Source: Candidatus Thiosymbion sp.
GTDB taxonomy: Bacteria; Pseudomonadota; Gammaproteobacteria; Chromatiales; Chromatiaceae
Assembly (NCBI GenBank): GCA_018435665.1
Contig: JAHDND010000087.1
Span: 1-60,624 of the forward strand
DNA length: 60,624 nucleotides
Direction of reading: 5' to 3'
This document shows positions 18,648 through 27,521 of this stretch, piece by piece; the first letter of the stretch is position 1; every line of letters begins with the position of its first letter. Both the position numbers and the translations under genes were made by a program. Under the pieces are notes generated by a model, which saw only the letters and a list, made by a program, of their open reading frames with translations, was not told where the DNA came from and searched no databases.

Positions 18648-20051
18648 TTATTGGAGCGGATGCTTGATCTTCCGATAGACCGGATCCGTCAGGAGATCGT
18701 CCCAGGGCGTGAACGAGATCCACAGATCCAGAGTCGACATATCCATGACGATGGATTGAATGGTGTTGAACATCAGCGGGGCATCGCCGAGCCCGATCCA
18801 TTCATCCGTCTCCGGACTGGTTTCGTGAACGAAGATCGCCCCCGCTTCCATCAGACCGCTGGTGGGTGGATGATAGCCCGCAATGCCCTTCATGGCGTCG
18901 ACATCAATCGTCTGGCCATGTGACAGGCCCGCATACAACTCCCTGAAGCTGGTCCAGCGTGCGGTATCCGAGAGCGCCGCCGCGTAATCATTGCCGGGCA
19001 GCCGAAAATCATTCACCGTGGCGAAGGCGCCGCGAATGGGCCACTGTTGATCCTCTGGCACCTGCCCGCTGAGAACCGAATCCTCGGTTCGCAAACTCCG
19101 ATTCCCGGGAGTGCCCACTTTCAAATTGATGTCGTTTTCCACCACCCCCGCCGATGCCTCGTCAGCCAGGAAAATCAGATGATTGAAAGCGTACACATGA
19201 TCGGGATCCGTCATGTAACTCGATACATCGCTCAGGTTGGCAAAGTGTTCCAATGCGTACCTGAGGTCAAAACTGTAGGAACGAATAGCCGAAAGATCAC
19301 TTGGATAAGGAACGATTGTCTTCGGCTCCGTTTCCAGGTCCGTGGTGGCCGAATCGAGAATCGCCGCGAAGACCTGGTGTTCATTAAACGTGCTGATTGC
19401 GAACAACTGGCCAAGCACGCCTATGTTGACGACCGCCGTATCCGCGTTCCGCAACGTGGTGACGGCATAGATCTTGGCGATCTCTGGAATGAGTTCATTA
19501 ATCCATTCCAGGTTTCTACCGATGATCGTCTTCCCCGTGCTGGTCGCACTGCCGTATGCCGCGGTCGCCGAGCAGGAAAAGGCCCGCATGACATCCGGTA
19601 CAAACTGGAACACCAATAACTCGTTCGCGGAGAGTTTTCCATCACCCAGAACATCGGTCTGATAACTAAAAACCTCCTGCATACCCGCGATCTCATCCCT
19701 GTAGGCATCATGGAACTCAGGGTTGTCAAGCAGTGTCTGGGCACGGGTCTTGACGATATCGAAGGTCAAGCCCGCCTTTCCCAGGAAAAACATCTGAAGA
19801 AGTAAGGCCCGGTCAACCACTTGCTCGTAATCCCGAACAGTCCTATGAATGGCGGACGCGAACTGACGACCGACCTCGAAATGGGACGAATCGGTGAAAT
19901 TCAGTTTCACGTCGTAATAGCCGATCTGCTGCTGGATCACGACGGCATTCGGAGTTGGCTCCTGGTTATCGTCACCACAACCGACCAGGCTTAGGGTGAT
20001 TCCCCCGAGCAGCACGGCGGTGAAGAGAAGCATTTTGTGTCTATCGTGCAT
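18648..20051 (-). CDS. Lipoprotein resembling C45 / penicillin acylase-type Ntn hydrolases
   Basis: A 467-residue predicted lipoprotein (lipobox LVGC, Cys-25). The segment around residues 159-183, with Cys-160 followed by TSTGKTIIGRNLEW, matches the nucleophile and Arg-Asn-x-[DE]-Trp motif of the choloylglycine hydrolase/acid ceramidase/C45 acyltransferase fold. In that fold the cysteine becomes the N-terminal nucleophile after self-cleavage; here about 135 residues would separate it from the lipid anchor. An EF-hand-like loop (VLGDGKLSANEL) lies at 134-145. Base composition is visibly less GC-rich than the flanking genes. Substrate unknown; it could act on amide bonds of lipids, bile-type conjugates or signals. 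Confidence 0.65.
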   Translation of the reverse strand: MHDRHKMLLFTAVLLGGITLSLVGCGDDNQEPTPNAVVIQQQIGYYDVKLNFTDSSHFEVGRQFASAIHRTVRDYEQVVDRALLLQMFFLGKAGLTFDIVKTRAQTLLDNPEFHDAYRDEIAGMQEVFSYQTDVLGDGKLSANELLVFQFVPDVMRAFSCSATAAYGSATSTGKTIIGRNLEWINELIPEIAKIYAVTTLRNADTAVVNIGVLGQLFAISTFNEHQVFAAILDSATTDLETEPKTIVPYPSDLSAIRSYSFDLRYALEHFANLSDVSSYMTDPDHVYAFNHLIFLADEASAGVVENDINLKVGTPGNRSLRTEDSVLSGQVPEDQQWPIRGAFATVNDFRLPGNDYAAALSDTARWTSFRELYAGLSHGQTIDVDAMKGIAGYHPPTSGLMEAGAIFVHETSPETDEWIGLGDAPLMFNTIQSIVMDMSTLDLWISFTPWDDLLTDPVYRKIKHPLQ

Positions 20052-20247
20052 GCTCAGGGGGCCTCTCAGAAATCGATATATTTGCAGCTCAGCCAGGGTA
20101 ATGACGTGAAAACTGAGCGACCAGGCTGACCCGAGACGAGACGGTAGCGCGGGCGGGATATACCGTCAACACCGCCAGAGTCCTGGGGCCAGGCCTGGTG
20201 GGCACCGCCGCCCTGGCGACCGGGAACCCGCGGCAAATGTCCCGGAA

Positions 20248-21723
20248 TCAGCGCCCGTACATCTCCACCATCCGCCGTACCTTCTGGCTCAGATCCGCGG
20301 GGACCATGTCCCAGTCAAAGCGCCAGGTCCAGTTGCCCTCGGCGGTGCCGGGGACGTTCATGCGGTGGACGCCGTCCAGTTCCAGCAGGTCCTGCATGGG
20401 CAGCACCGCCAGGGTGGCGCGGGAGGCCAGTGCGGCGCGCACCAGGGGCCAGGGCATGGGCTCGGCGGAGTGCCCCAGATACTCGTCCACATAGGCCCGG
20501 CCCGCCGCGTCCAGGGACTGATACCAGCCCAGGCTGGTGTCGTTGTCGTGGGTCCCGGTATAAACCACGGCGTCCCGGTCGTGATGGAAGGGCAGATAGG
20601 GATTGCCCGCCCCGCCATCGAAGGCGAACTGGAGGATCTTCATGCCGGGAAAGCGATACTTGCGGCGCAGGGACTCGACCTCCGGGGTGATGACCCCCAG
20701 GTCCTCGGCGATCAGGGGCAAGGGCCCGAAGCGCTGATGGAGGCGCTCAAAAAGCTCGTCCCCCAGGGCCTTCACCCAGCGGCCGTTGATGGCGTACTCC
20801 TCCGTCGCCGGGATCTCCCAATAGGCCTCGAAGCCGCGGAAGTGGTCGATGCGGATCAGGTCGAAGAGCCGCAACTGGGTGCGGATGCGGTCTAGCCAGA
20901 AGCGGAAGCCCTCGGCCTCCATCCGGTCCCAGCGGTATAGGGGGTTGCCCCAACGCTGACCGGTGGCGGAAAAATAGTCCGGCGGCACCCCGGCGACCAC
21001 CCGGGGGCTGCCGTCGGGATGGAGGTCGAAGTCTTGGGGTCGGGCCCAGACCTCGGCGCTGTCATGGGCGACAAAGATGGGCATGTCGCCAAAGAGCTTG
21101 ATGCCCCGGGCCGCGGCGTGCTCCCGCAACCAGCCCCACTGGCGGAAAAAGAGGAACTGTTCGAAGACGATGGCGTCGATCCGCGCCGCCAGGCGGGTCC
21201 GCGCCCGCCCCAGGGACTGGGGCTGGCGGTCGCGCAACCCCGGGGGCCACTGCCACCAGCCTTGGCCTTTTTCCTGATGGATGGCCCGGAACAGGGCATG
21301 GTCCGCCAGCCAGTAGCGATTCTCCTGACTGAAGGCGGCGAGGGCGGCGCGCTCCGGGTCCTCCGCCCGCGCCTGGAACCCCACCCAGGCCTGGGACAGG
21401 GCCGCGAGCTTGGCCGCTTCCGTATCATCCGCGGGCAACTCGGCAAGCCAGCCCGCCTCCACCAAGGGTTCCAGGGCGATCAGCAGGGGCTCGCCGGCAT
21501 GGGCGGAACTGTTCTGATACGGCGACCGTTCGCTCAGGGTGGGACCCACCGGCAACATCTGCCAGACAGTCATGCCGCTGTCGGCGAGAAGGTCGATGAA
21601 GGCATGGGCCTCGGGCCCCAGACTGCCACAAGGGCCGCGGCCAGGCAGGGAGGTGAGATGCAGCAGGACCCCGGCGCGCCGGCGGTCGAGGCTGGCGGGC
21701 GGAGAGCGGGATTCAGTCGTCAT
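20248..21723 (-). CDS. malQ: 4-alpha-glucanotransferase (amylomaltase)
   Basis: MalQ moves glucan segments between maltodextrins, in the cytosol, as part of glycogen or maltodextrin turnover. The 491-residue GH77 protein starts with AGVLLHLTSLPGRGPCGSLG and WQMLPVGPT, and carries the catalytic-region motifs DLIRIDHFRGFEAYWEIP, LIAEDLGVITPEV and YTGTHDNDTSLGWY. The ATG at 21723 has AGGGAG upstream. It may work with the glycogen gene glgC found 22 kb away, an inference. Confidence 0.95.
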   Translation of the reverse strand: MTTESRSPPASLDRRRAGVLLHLTSLPGRGPCGSLGPEAHAFIDLLADSGMTVWQMLPVGPTLSERSPYQNSSAHAGEPLLIALEPLVEAGWLAELPADDTEAAKLAALSQAWVGFQARAEDPERAALAAFSQENRYWLADHALFRAIHQEKGQGWWQWPPGLRDRQPQSLGRARTRLAARIDAIVFEQFLFFRQWGWLREHAAARGIKLFGDMPIFVAHDSAEVWARPQDFDLHPDGSPRVVAGVPPDYFSATGQRWGNPLYRWDRMEAEGFRFWLDRIRTQLRLFDLIRIDHFRGFEAYWEIPATEEYAINGRWVKALGDELFERLHQRFGPLPLIAEDLGVITPEVESLRRKYRFPGMKILQFAFDGGAGNPYLPFHHDRDAVVYTGTHDNDTSLGWYQSLDAAGRAYVDEYLGHSAEPMPWPLVRAALASRATLAVLPMQDLLELDGVHRMNVPGTAEGNWTWRFDWDMVPADLSQKVRRMVEMYGR

Positions 21724-21868
21724 GACGCGAAGCTCCCTGGGCGGTGCGGCGACCGGCAACCGGTAGGACCGGTCCCTGGCCAGCCCGCAATCGCACCTGG
21801 ACCGGATGAATGGAGACCCAGACCCTGACCGCGGGGGCGGTTAGCCGGCCGCCAGGGGTAGACCAAGG

Positions 21869-22090
21869 TCAAAGTTCGAGCTGGTTGCGGCCCGTCTCGG
21901 TGCGCAACTCGCGGATCACCTCCTCCAACCGTTCCACCGAGGCATTCACGGCCTCCCGCACCGCCTCCCTGACCAGCAGTTCCAGGTCCTCGCGATGGGC
22001 CTTGTCGATCTGCGCACCCACCTCGCCGGGGAGTAATTCAATAAAGCCATCCACCACTTCCCGCGCCAATAACTGGGGATCGATCGTCAT
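21869..22090 (-). CDS. Small helical/coiled-coil protein of unknown function
   Basis: A 73-residue acidic, Leu/Glu/Arg-rich peptide predicted to be almost entirely helical (DKAHREDLELLVREAVREAV and SVERLEEVIRELRTE). The ATG at 22090 is supported by AGGAG seven bases or so upstream. It follows ubiX by 60 bases on the same strand and may be cotranscribed. It somewhat recalls small membrane-quinone accessory factors such as UbiK, but I cannot support that assignment. Confidence 0.55.
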   Translation of the reverse strand: MTIDPQLLAREVVDGFIELLPGEVGAQIDKAHREDLELLVREAVREAVNASVERLEEVIRELRTETGRNQLEL

Positions 22091-22150
22091 CTGCATTCTC
22101 CTGGACAGGGGGGCAAGACCCGCGGCGGGCACCGTCGAACCTGGAGCATT

Positions 22151-22753
22151 TTACCCCTTTCCGGAGCGGCGGGAATCGCTGGCCTGGGTCCCCGGGGGCC
22201 CCTCCCAGCGCCGGGCCAGGTCATTGTCGATGGCAAAAAGATCCAGGAGGCGGCCGATGGTGTGGTCGATCAGGTCTGCGATGGTGCGCGGGGCATTGTA
22301 GAAGGCGGGCATGGGGGGACAGATGAGGGCCCCCAGGGTGGCGGCCTCGTGCAGTAACCGGGTGTGACCGACATGCAGGGGTGACTCCCGCGGTACCAGG
22401 ACCAGGCGTCGCCCCTCCTTCAGGCTTACATCCGCGGCTCGCACCAGCAGGTTGTCCGCGTAGCTGTTGACGACCCCGGAGAGGGTCTTGATCGAGCAGG
22501 GCACGATGATCATCCCCGCGGTGAGGAAGGAGCCACTGCTGATGGGCGCGGCCAGGTCCCGGTCCGCGTAGACGTAATCCGCCAGGGCCTCCACCTCCCG
22601 TGGTTGCCAGTCCGTCTCCAGGGCGATGTTCAGCTTGGCGCCTTGACTGATGATCAGGTGAGTCTCCACCTCCCGCCGCTCCCGCAACACCTCCAGCAGG
22701 CGGATACCATAAATGACCCCAGAGGAGCCGGAGATGCCGATGACGAGACGCAT
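22151..22753 (-). CDS. ubiX: Flavin prenyltransferase UbiX
   Basis: UbiX attaches dimethylallyl phosphate to FMN, making the prenyl-FMN cofactor of the decarboxylase UbiD in ubiquinone synthesis. The 200-residue protein begins MRLVIGISGSSGVIYGIRLL, with the FMN-binding GxSGS loop, and contains the conserved PCSIKTLSGVVNSYADNLLVRAAD-type region (SIKTLSG plus RAADVSLKE) and VPRESPLHVGH. Length and start fit the family. No ubiD is in the window. Confidence 0.95.
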   Translation of the reverse strand: MRLVIGISGSSGVIYGIRLLEVLRERREVETHLIISQGAKLNIALETDWQPREVEALADYVYADRDLAAPISSGSFLTAGMIIVPCSIKTLSGVVNSYADNLLVRAADVSLKEGRRLVLVPRESPLHVGHTRLLHEAATLGALICPPMPAFYNAPRTIADLIDHTIGRLLDLFAIDNDLARRWEGPPGTQASDSRRSGKG

Positions 22754-23318
22754 GAGGAATTCCTGGGTGGAGGTCTGATGACGGGGCTTGAGGCTTGGGG
22801 GTAGGGCTTGGGGTGGGGGGTGGGGTCGTGGCGTTGGTGGCTTAGGTCTCAGTTCGCTTGGCGGTGGGCAGTGAGAAGCCATGTTCGGTGGCTAGGTTAA
22901 CCTTCCCCGGCGCGGCTGCCAAATGACCGCCCGGGCCCACCCTTGTCAGCACCGGCACCGTCCCTCGTCTCACCCTTTCACCCCTACTGAGTCTAGGCCT
23001 CCTCGCTCCGCCCTACTTTTCGCGGTATCCCGCCCGAGTGTGATCCGCCCGGTGGTGACGGCCTCAGCCCCGAACCAGTCATCCCGATCCCATGGTGGGC
23101 CTGGGACTGGTGCCCAGATGCTTGGCAGTTGGTCGCAGATCGGCCACAATGCCGGCCACTTACAGATACAGTCTCCAGTCTGACCTGGACAAGCAGGCGC
23201 TCGGGATGCCCCAGACTGCCTATCGCTCCATGACCAGGTAGTTGCCGAGCCGCCAATCAAGCCGCGCGGGACCCAGTCCGACCGAGCCGCGCGCCCCAGG
23301 GCCAGGACCGACAGTCAA
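22754..23318. other. 565-base intergenic region between ubiX and the porin gene
   Basis: I see no gene here. Short frames exist on both strands but their peptides are Arg/Pro/Ser-rich and lack ribosome sites. No tRNA fold, clear promoter or repeat was recognised. It must contain divergent promoters for ubiX and the porin gene. Confidence 0.45.
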
Positions 23319-24500
23319 TTGCCGCCAATCACTCGCTTTTTCCTCTTGATCGTCGCCATTTTGGCGCTTACGTCCCAGCCCCTCCGGGCCGAAGTGTTGT
23401 TCTACGGCAAGGTGAATGTCGCCCTGGTCTATGCCGACCAGGGGACTGGCGAGCCACCCGCGGGCGATCAGGTCACCCGCTACCGGGGCTTCGGCCTCAA
23501 CGACAACAAGGCAGTCCGGCCCTGGGTCCTCAACCCCTTCATCACCACCCCCCGGGGTCCGGCCAACCGTTTTGGCCTGGAGGGTTCCTCGGACTTGGGG
23601 GCGGGGCTGAAGGCCCTATTCAAGGTCGAGTTGGGACTCAGCCTGGCTGACAGTAACAACGAGGCCTTCAATCTCCGGGCCAGCGAGACCCTGACCATGC
23701 GCAACACCTTCCTGGGTCTTGGCGGCACCTGGGGCCGCCTCCTCCTGGGTCGGCAGGATACCCCCTTCAAATCCTCGACCGCGCCCCTGGATCTGTTCAT
23801 CAACACCCTGGGGGATTCCGCCAGCACCCTCGGTTTCCAGAATTACCGCGCGGATAACTCCATTTACTACGGTAGTCCCAGCCTCGCCGGCCTGAAATGG
23901 TCCGTTGCCCTGCTGCCGGGCGGTGGGGCCACGCTACCCGGGGGCTTCAATGTCGCCGCCGACCGGTTGACCGCGGCCCTCTCCCTGGCCGCCACCTATG
24001 CCCGGGGGCCCCTCTATGCCAGTCTCGCCTTCGAGACCGTGGACGCCGACCTGGCCGATCCGGGCACCTACCCGGCAGTCGCCCCGTGGCGGAAGTGGCG
24101 CCTGGGCCTGGGACTCCTGGACTGGCAGGGTCTGAGCGTGACGGGGATGTTTGAGCACTGGGATCATGCCTTCTGGGGGGCCGACCACCGGGCCGACCTC
24201 TGGCAGTTACAGCTGGGTTACCGGCTGGACCGGTTCCAGATCAAGGCCAAGCTGGGCGGCAATCAACAACGGGGCGATTATGCACTCCTGGCCCCGGTCG
24301 GCCAGGATCTCATGGCCGAGGACGATTTTGCCTTCCACAGCTGGGCCCTGGGCGGCGATTACGCCTTTTCCCGCCAGACCAAACTCTTCCTGGTTTACTC
24401 CGCCAATCTGGCCGATCCCCTCGTCCAGGCGACCAGCCGGACCACCCATGACGTCCTGGATTGGCGTGGGGTTCAGCTGGGCATCTCCCATGCCTTTTGA
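23319..24500 (+). CDS. Outer-membrane porin (gram-negative general porin type)
   Basis: A 393-residue trimeric-type beta-barrel. It has a signal peptide (FFLLIVAILALTSQPLRAE), starts the mature chain with VLFYGKVNVALVY, contains porin blocks such as SRFGLEG-like NRFGLEGSSDLGAGLKALF and FLGLGGTWGRLLLGRQDTP, and ends in an aromatic residue (LGISHAF) as needed for Bam-dependent insertion. The start is a TTG, the only reasonable initiator between an upstream in-frame stop and the signal peptide; the ribosome site is weak. Confidence 0.88.
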   Translation: MPPITRFFLLIVAILALTSQPLRAEVLFYGKVNVALVYADQGTGEPPAGDQVTRYRGFGLNDNKAVRPWVLNPFITTPRGPANRFGLEGSSDLGAGLKALFKVELGLSLADSNNEAFNLRASETLTMRNTFLGLGGTWGRLLLGRQDTPFKSSTAPLDLFINTLGDSASTLGFQNYRADNSIYYGSPSLAGLKWSVALLPGGGATLPGGFNVAADRLTAALSLAATYARGPLYASLAFETVDADLADPGTYPAVAPWRKWRLGLGLLDWQGLSVTGMFEHWDHAFWGADHRADLWQLQLGYRLDRFQIKAKLGGNQQRGDYALLAPVGQDLMAEDDFAFHSWALGGDYAFSRQTKLFLVYSANLADPLVQATSRTTHDVLDWRGVQLGISHAF

Positions 24501-24652
24501 TGGCCCACCCCGCGCGCGGCATGGGAAAAAACGAATGGCCAGTCCCGAGCCCTTTACCCATAATGCCTCCCCTTTCCACCAGCGTCTGGCCAGTCTGCCC
24601 CACGCAACCGCTAGTCCTAGCTTCCACTTTTCAACCCGATAGCTAACCTGCC

Positions 24653-25234
24653 ATGAACGAACCCGCGGAACCCATCCCACCCCCGAGTCTGTGGGACATC
24701 TTTCTCGAATTCCTCCTGATTGGTGCCATCAGCTTTGGTGGCGGCATCGTGGCCTACCAGAAAATCCTCCTGACCGAAAAACGACGCTGGCTGAATGATG
24801 ACGAGTTCATGGCCTGCCTGGCCATCAGCCAGACCATGCCCGGGCTCAACGCGGTCAACATTGCCGTGCTGACCGGTGATCGCCTCCGCGGGGTGCTCGG
24901 CGCCCTCGCCGCGGCCATCGGCCTGCTCCTCCCCGGGGTGACCTTCGTCCTGGTGGCGGGCATCCTCTATCTGAAAAACACCGACCACCATCTGGCGAAT
25001 CTCCTGCTGGCCGGGGTGGCGGCGGCGGCGACGGGCCTCCTGTCCGCCATCACTTACCGCCTGGGCCACCGACAATTCAACCACTTCAAATCCCTATTGA
25101 TCGTGTTTGCCTCCTTTTACCTGATGAGCATCATGAAGCTATCCTTGCCCATGGTGCTACTCATCATGGTGCCTATCTCCCTCCTGCTCTTCCGTCCCAA
25201 GGCGCCCAAGGCTTCAAAGGTTTCCAAGGCTTAA
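24653..25234 (+). CDS. Chromate transporter, N-terminal half (split ChrA subunit 1)
   Basis: A 193-residue CHR-domain membrane protein. The CHR signature appears as ISFGGGIVAYQKILL and ISQTMPGLNAVNIAVLTGDRLRG. In bacteria with short-chain CHR proteins two such subunits together form the exporter, which removes chromate or similar oxyanions. The second subunit begins 4 bases after its stop codon, so they form an operon. Confidence 0.9.
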   Translation: MNEPAEPIPPPSLWDIFLEFLLIGAISFGGGIVAYQKILLTEKRRWLNDDEFMACLAISQTMPGLNAVNIAVLTGDRLRGVLGALAAAIGLLLPGVTFVLVAGILYLKNTDHHLANLLLAGVAAAATGLLSAITYRLGHRQFNHFKSLLIVFASFYLMSIMKLSLPMVLLIMVPISLLLFRPKAPKASKVSKA

Positions 25235-25238
25235 ATCC

Positions 25239-25784
25239 ATGGTTTCACTATCCGTACTCATTCACCTCGCCCTGACCTTTGGCCTGCTTTCGCTCCTCGC
25301 CGTGGGCGGCGGTACCGCGGTGCTGGCGGAGATGCAGGAGGTCCTGCACCAGCAGTTTCAGATCACCCCGGATCGCTTCCTGGAGGTCTACAGCGTCGGT
25401 CAACTGGCACCCGGGCCGAATATGACCATGGTGACGATCTTCGGCTTCCAACTGGCGGGAATCCAGGGGGCCTTGTTGGTGGGACTGGCCTTCTTCCTGC
25501 CCTCCAGCGTGCTCTGCTTCTGGATCGGCCGCCTCTGGAACTATATCGGGGAGACCCCCTGGCGACGGGCGGTGCAGAATGCCCTGGAACCCATCTCCAT
25601 CGGTTTGATGTGTTCCGGCGTCTATGCCGTGGGCAAATCCGCCCTGGATGGTCCCCTGACCATCGCCCTGGCCATGACCGCCTTCATGGGCGTGATGTAT
25701 ACGCGCATCAATCCCGTCTATGTGATTCTGGGTATTGGTGGCCTGGGGGCCGCCATCAAATACTGGCAGCCTGGCCTGCTCTGA
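25239..25784 (+). CDS. Chromate transporter, second half (split ChrA subunit 2)
   Basis: A 181-residue CHR-domain protein with LLAVGGGTAVLAEMQ and VGQLAPGPNMTMVTIFGFQLAG, matching the C-terminal half of full-length ChrA. It is the partner of the preceding gene. Whether chromate is the true substrate in this organism is not shown by sequence; short-chain CHR pairs are common and not always linked to chromate resistance. Confidence 0.9.
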   Translation: MVSLSVLIHLALTFGLLSLLAVGGGTAVLAEMQEVLHQQFQITPDRFLEVYSVGQLAPGPNMTMVTIFGFQLAGIQGALLVGLAFFLPSSVLCFWIGRLWNYIGETPWRRAVQNALEPISIGLMCSGVYAVGKSALDGPLTIALAMTAFMGVMYTRINPVYVILGIGGLGAAIKYWQPGLL

Positions 25785-25916
25785 CCAGGACCCGATGAGG
25801 ACCGATTCGCCCTGGAAGGCCCCATACCCGATCTTTAATGGACGGCCCGAACTAGGGTTTTACCGTTCAACCCCTCATGTCCGAGAAATAGCTTCCACAG
25901 CACAACGCACTAATTT

Positions 25917-25964
25917 TCAAGCCCCCTTCCTCCTGGCGGGGAAGATTGGGGGACGGGGGCTTGA
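25917..25964. terminator. Inverted repeat between convergent chrA and GPP34 genes
   Basis: TCAAGCCCCC pairs perfectly with GGGGGCTTGA (10 bp) around a 28-base G-rich loop. It lies between two converging genes and may act as a two-way terminator, although neither side has a clear T-run. Confidence 0.4.
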
Positions 25965-26017
25965 CCGGTCAGGAATCAGTCAGTGGTGCGACAGGACCTT
26001 CTTACCAGCGCCCTGAA

Positions 26018-27370
26018 TCAGTCCGCGGCGGGAGGACGCAGGATGTGCTCCAGGAAGTCACTGTAGCCCGCCACCTGCCCCTTGCCCACCGCGATTCTCC
26101 TGGCAAGGATGCGCAAGGGGGTGAGATAGGGGCTCTCCAGACTGATGGAGTGATAAACCTTGTCCATGACCTGGATGCGGGCAAATTCAATCTGCACCCC
26201 AAACATCATGCTCACCCCATGGCGCACCTTAGCGACGGTTATCATGCCGGGCTGATAACCGGTCGCGGACATCACCTGGAGCAACTCATCGACACTGCGC
26301 AGTTTGCCCCGCACCTCGAAGAGGCGGGGAAATAGGCTTGACAGCAGCAGGGCCTTCTCGGGGAAATTGAATTTGATGCTGGGCCCAAAGGCGATGAATT
26401 CATCAAAGGCCTCGAGCACCGGTTTGATCTTGAGGTTCTTCCCCCGGATCTTGATGTTGTCCTTCTTACCGTGGACGAACAGGTAATGGTCGTCATTGAT
26501 CTCCTCACTGACATCGGCATTCCGGGTGATCTCGACCCAGGAGACGGGTAACTCCACGATCTGGCCCTCCGGCCAGAAGGCCCGCCACTCCCAGGTGGTG
26601 GTACCGCGCTGATAGCTCTCCCCCTCGCTGGCGCCGGCCTTGTCAGACTCCTCGGTGGACGCGGATTGATCTTCCTCCGCTTCCAGAAGGTAGGTGCGCA
26701 GACGCAGACGCATCTCGGCCAACGCCGTGACCACGACATTCCCCACCAACTCGAGCTGGCGAATCAGGTCGATGCGGCTTCGGTACGAGAGCAACCAGTA
26801 TTGGAACGACTTACCCCCTAGTACCGGGCCAATGATTTCACAGGCGTGGAGAATCGCGATCAGAGCCGCCTCCCTGGGATGAGGCAGTTCATCCGACTCG
26901 ATCAGTTTAACTAACGCATTGCGCAGTTTGATGGCCTCGGTCTTTTGGGTCTGACTGATGGATAACTGATTAAAATCCCAACTAAAGGGGGTACTGGTCG
27001 TCAGACAAACACCCTTGGCGGCCAGGCTGGCCATGCAGGCGGCACGTAAATCCCCCACACGATCCGCAAGGGTATTGAGGGCTAAATCCAGCGGCACGAT
27101 ACGCCCCAGGCGCTTGAGATAGGTCAGGGCCAGGGTCTGCGCCGGATCCAGTCTGAGCTTCCGATCCAACAGGGTGAGATTTTTGAGATCGCTGTCCACC
27201 GCTCCGGACAGGGACAGGTCGATCAGCAGGGCTCCTACTAGCCCAAAATCCGAGTCGGACCAGACAATCAGGGAGGTGGCTTTGACGGGCCACTCCATAC
27301 TCAGCAGGACAAAGGCCTCCGCGACACTGAGTTCGTTCTGGGGCTCCGGGTGATGGGATTTGCTCGTCAT
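26018..27370 (-). CDS. GPP34 (GOLPH3-like) domain protein with unassigned C-terminal domain
   Basis: A 450-residue protein. Residues about 12-225 look like GPP34, the phosphoinositide-binding domain of eukaryotic Golgi phosphoprotein 3 that also occurs in bacteria (VAEAFVLLSMEWPV, DFGLVGALLIDLSLSGAV, LLDRKLRLD). An acidic Ser/Glu linker (about 228-250) joins a second domain beginning WEWRAFWPEG, with DNIKIRGKNLKIKPV and IKFNFPE. That second part recalls small CYTH-like or tunnel-fold families with a KxRxGxLxIK motif, but I cannot name it with confidence. There is no signal peptide. The gene is transcribed towards the chrA pair. Function unknown. Confidence 0.6.
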   Translation of the reverse strand: MTSKSHHPEPQNELSVAEAFVLLSMEWPVKATSLIVWSDSDFGLVGALLIDLSLSGAVDSDLKNLTLLDRKLRLDPAQTLALTYLKRLGRIVPLDLALNTLADRVGDLRAACMASLAAKGVCLTTSTPFSWDFNQLSISQTQKTEAIKLRNALVKLIESDELPHPREAALIAILHACEIIGPVLGGKSFQYWLLSYRSRIDLIRQLELVGNVVVTALAEMRLRLRTYLLEAEEDQSASTEESDKAGASEGESYQRGTTTWEWRAFWPEGQIVELPVSWVEITRNADVSEEINDDHYLFVHGKKDNIKIRGKNLKIKPVLEAFDEFIAFGPSIKFNFPEKALLLSSLFPRLFEVRGKLRSVDELLQVMSATGYQPGMITVAKVRHGVSMMFGVQIEFARIQVMDKVYHSISLESPYLTPLRILARRIAVGKGQVAGYSDFLEHILRPPAAD

Positions 27371-27521
27371 GGATCAAACCAACTGAAATGGGACAGGGTC
27401 GGTGACCACCTCCCTGGGAGGCGATGCCAGTGCCGCTGAGCCCCGCTACCCCTTGGGGAATCAGCTAATTCATCCTAGCGTAACAAGGCCTGACGGGGCC
27501 ACTGATTATTGTGGCCGGTCC

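Noticed and set aside
22970..23260. Possible gene in the ubiX-porin gap
   Set aside because: Two overlapping minus-strand frames give Trp/Ser/Gly/Arg-rich peptides with no features, so neither is credible.
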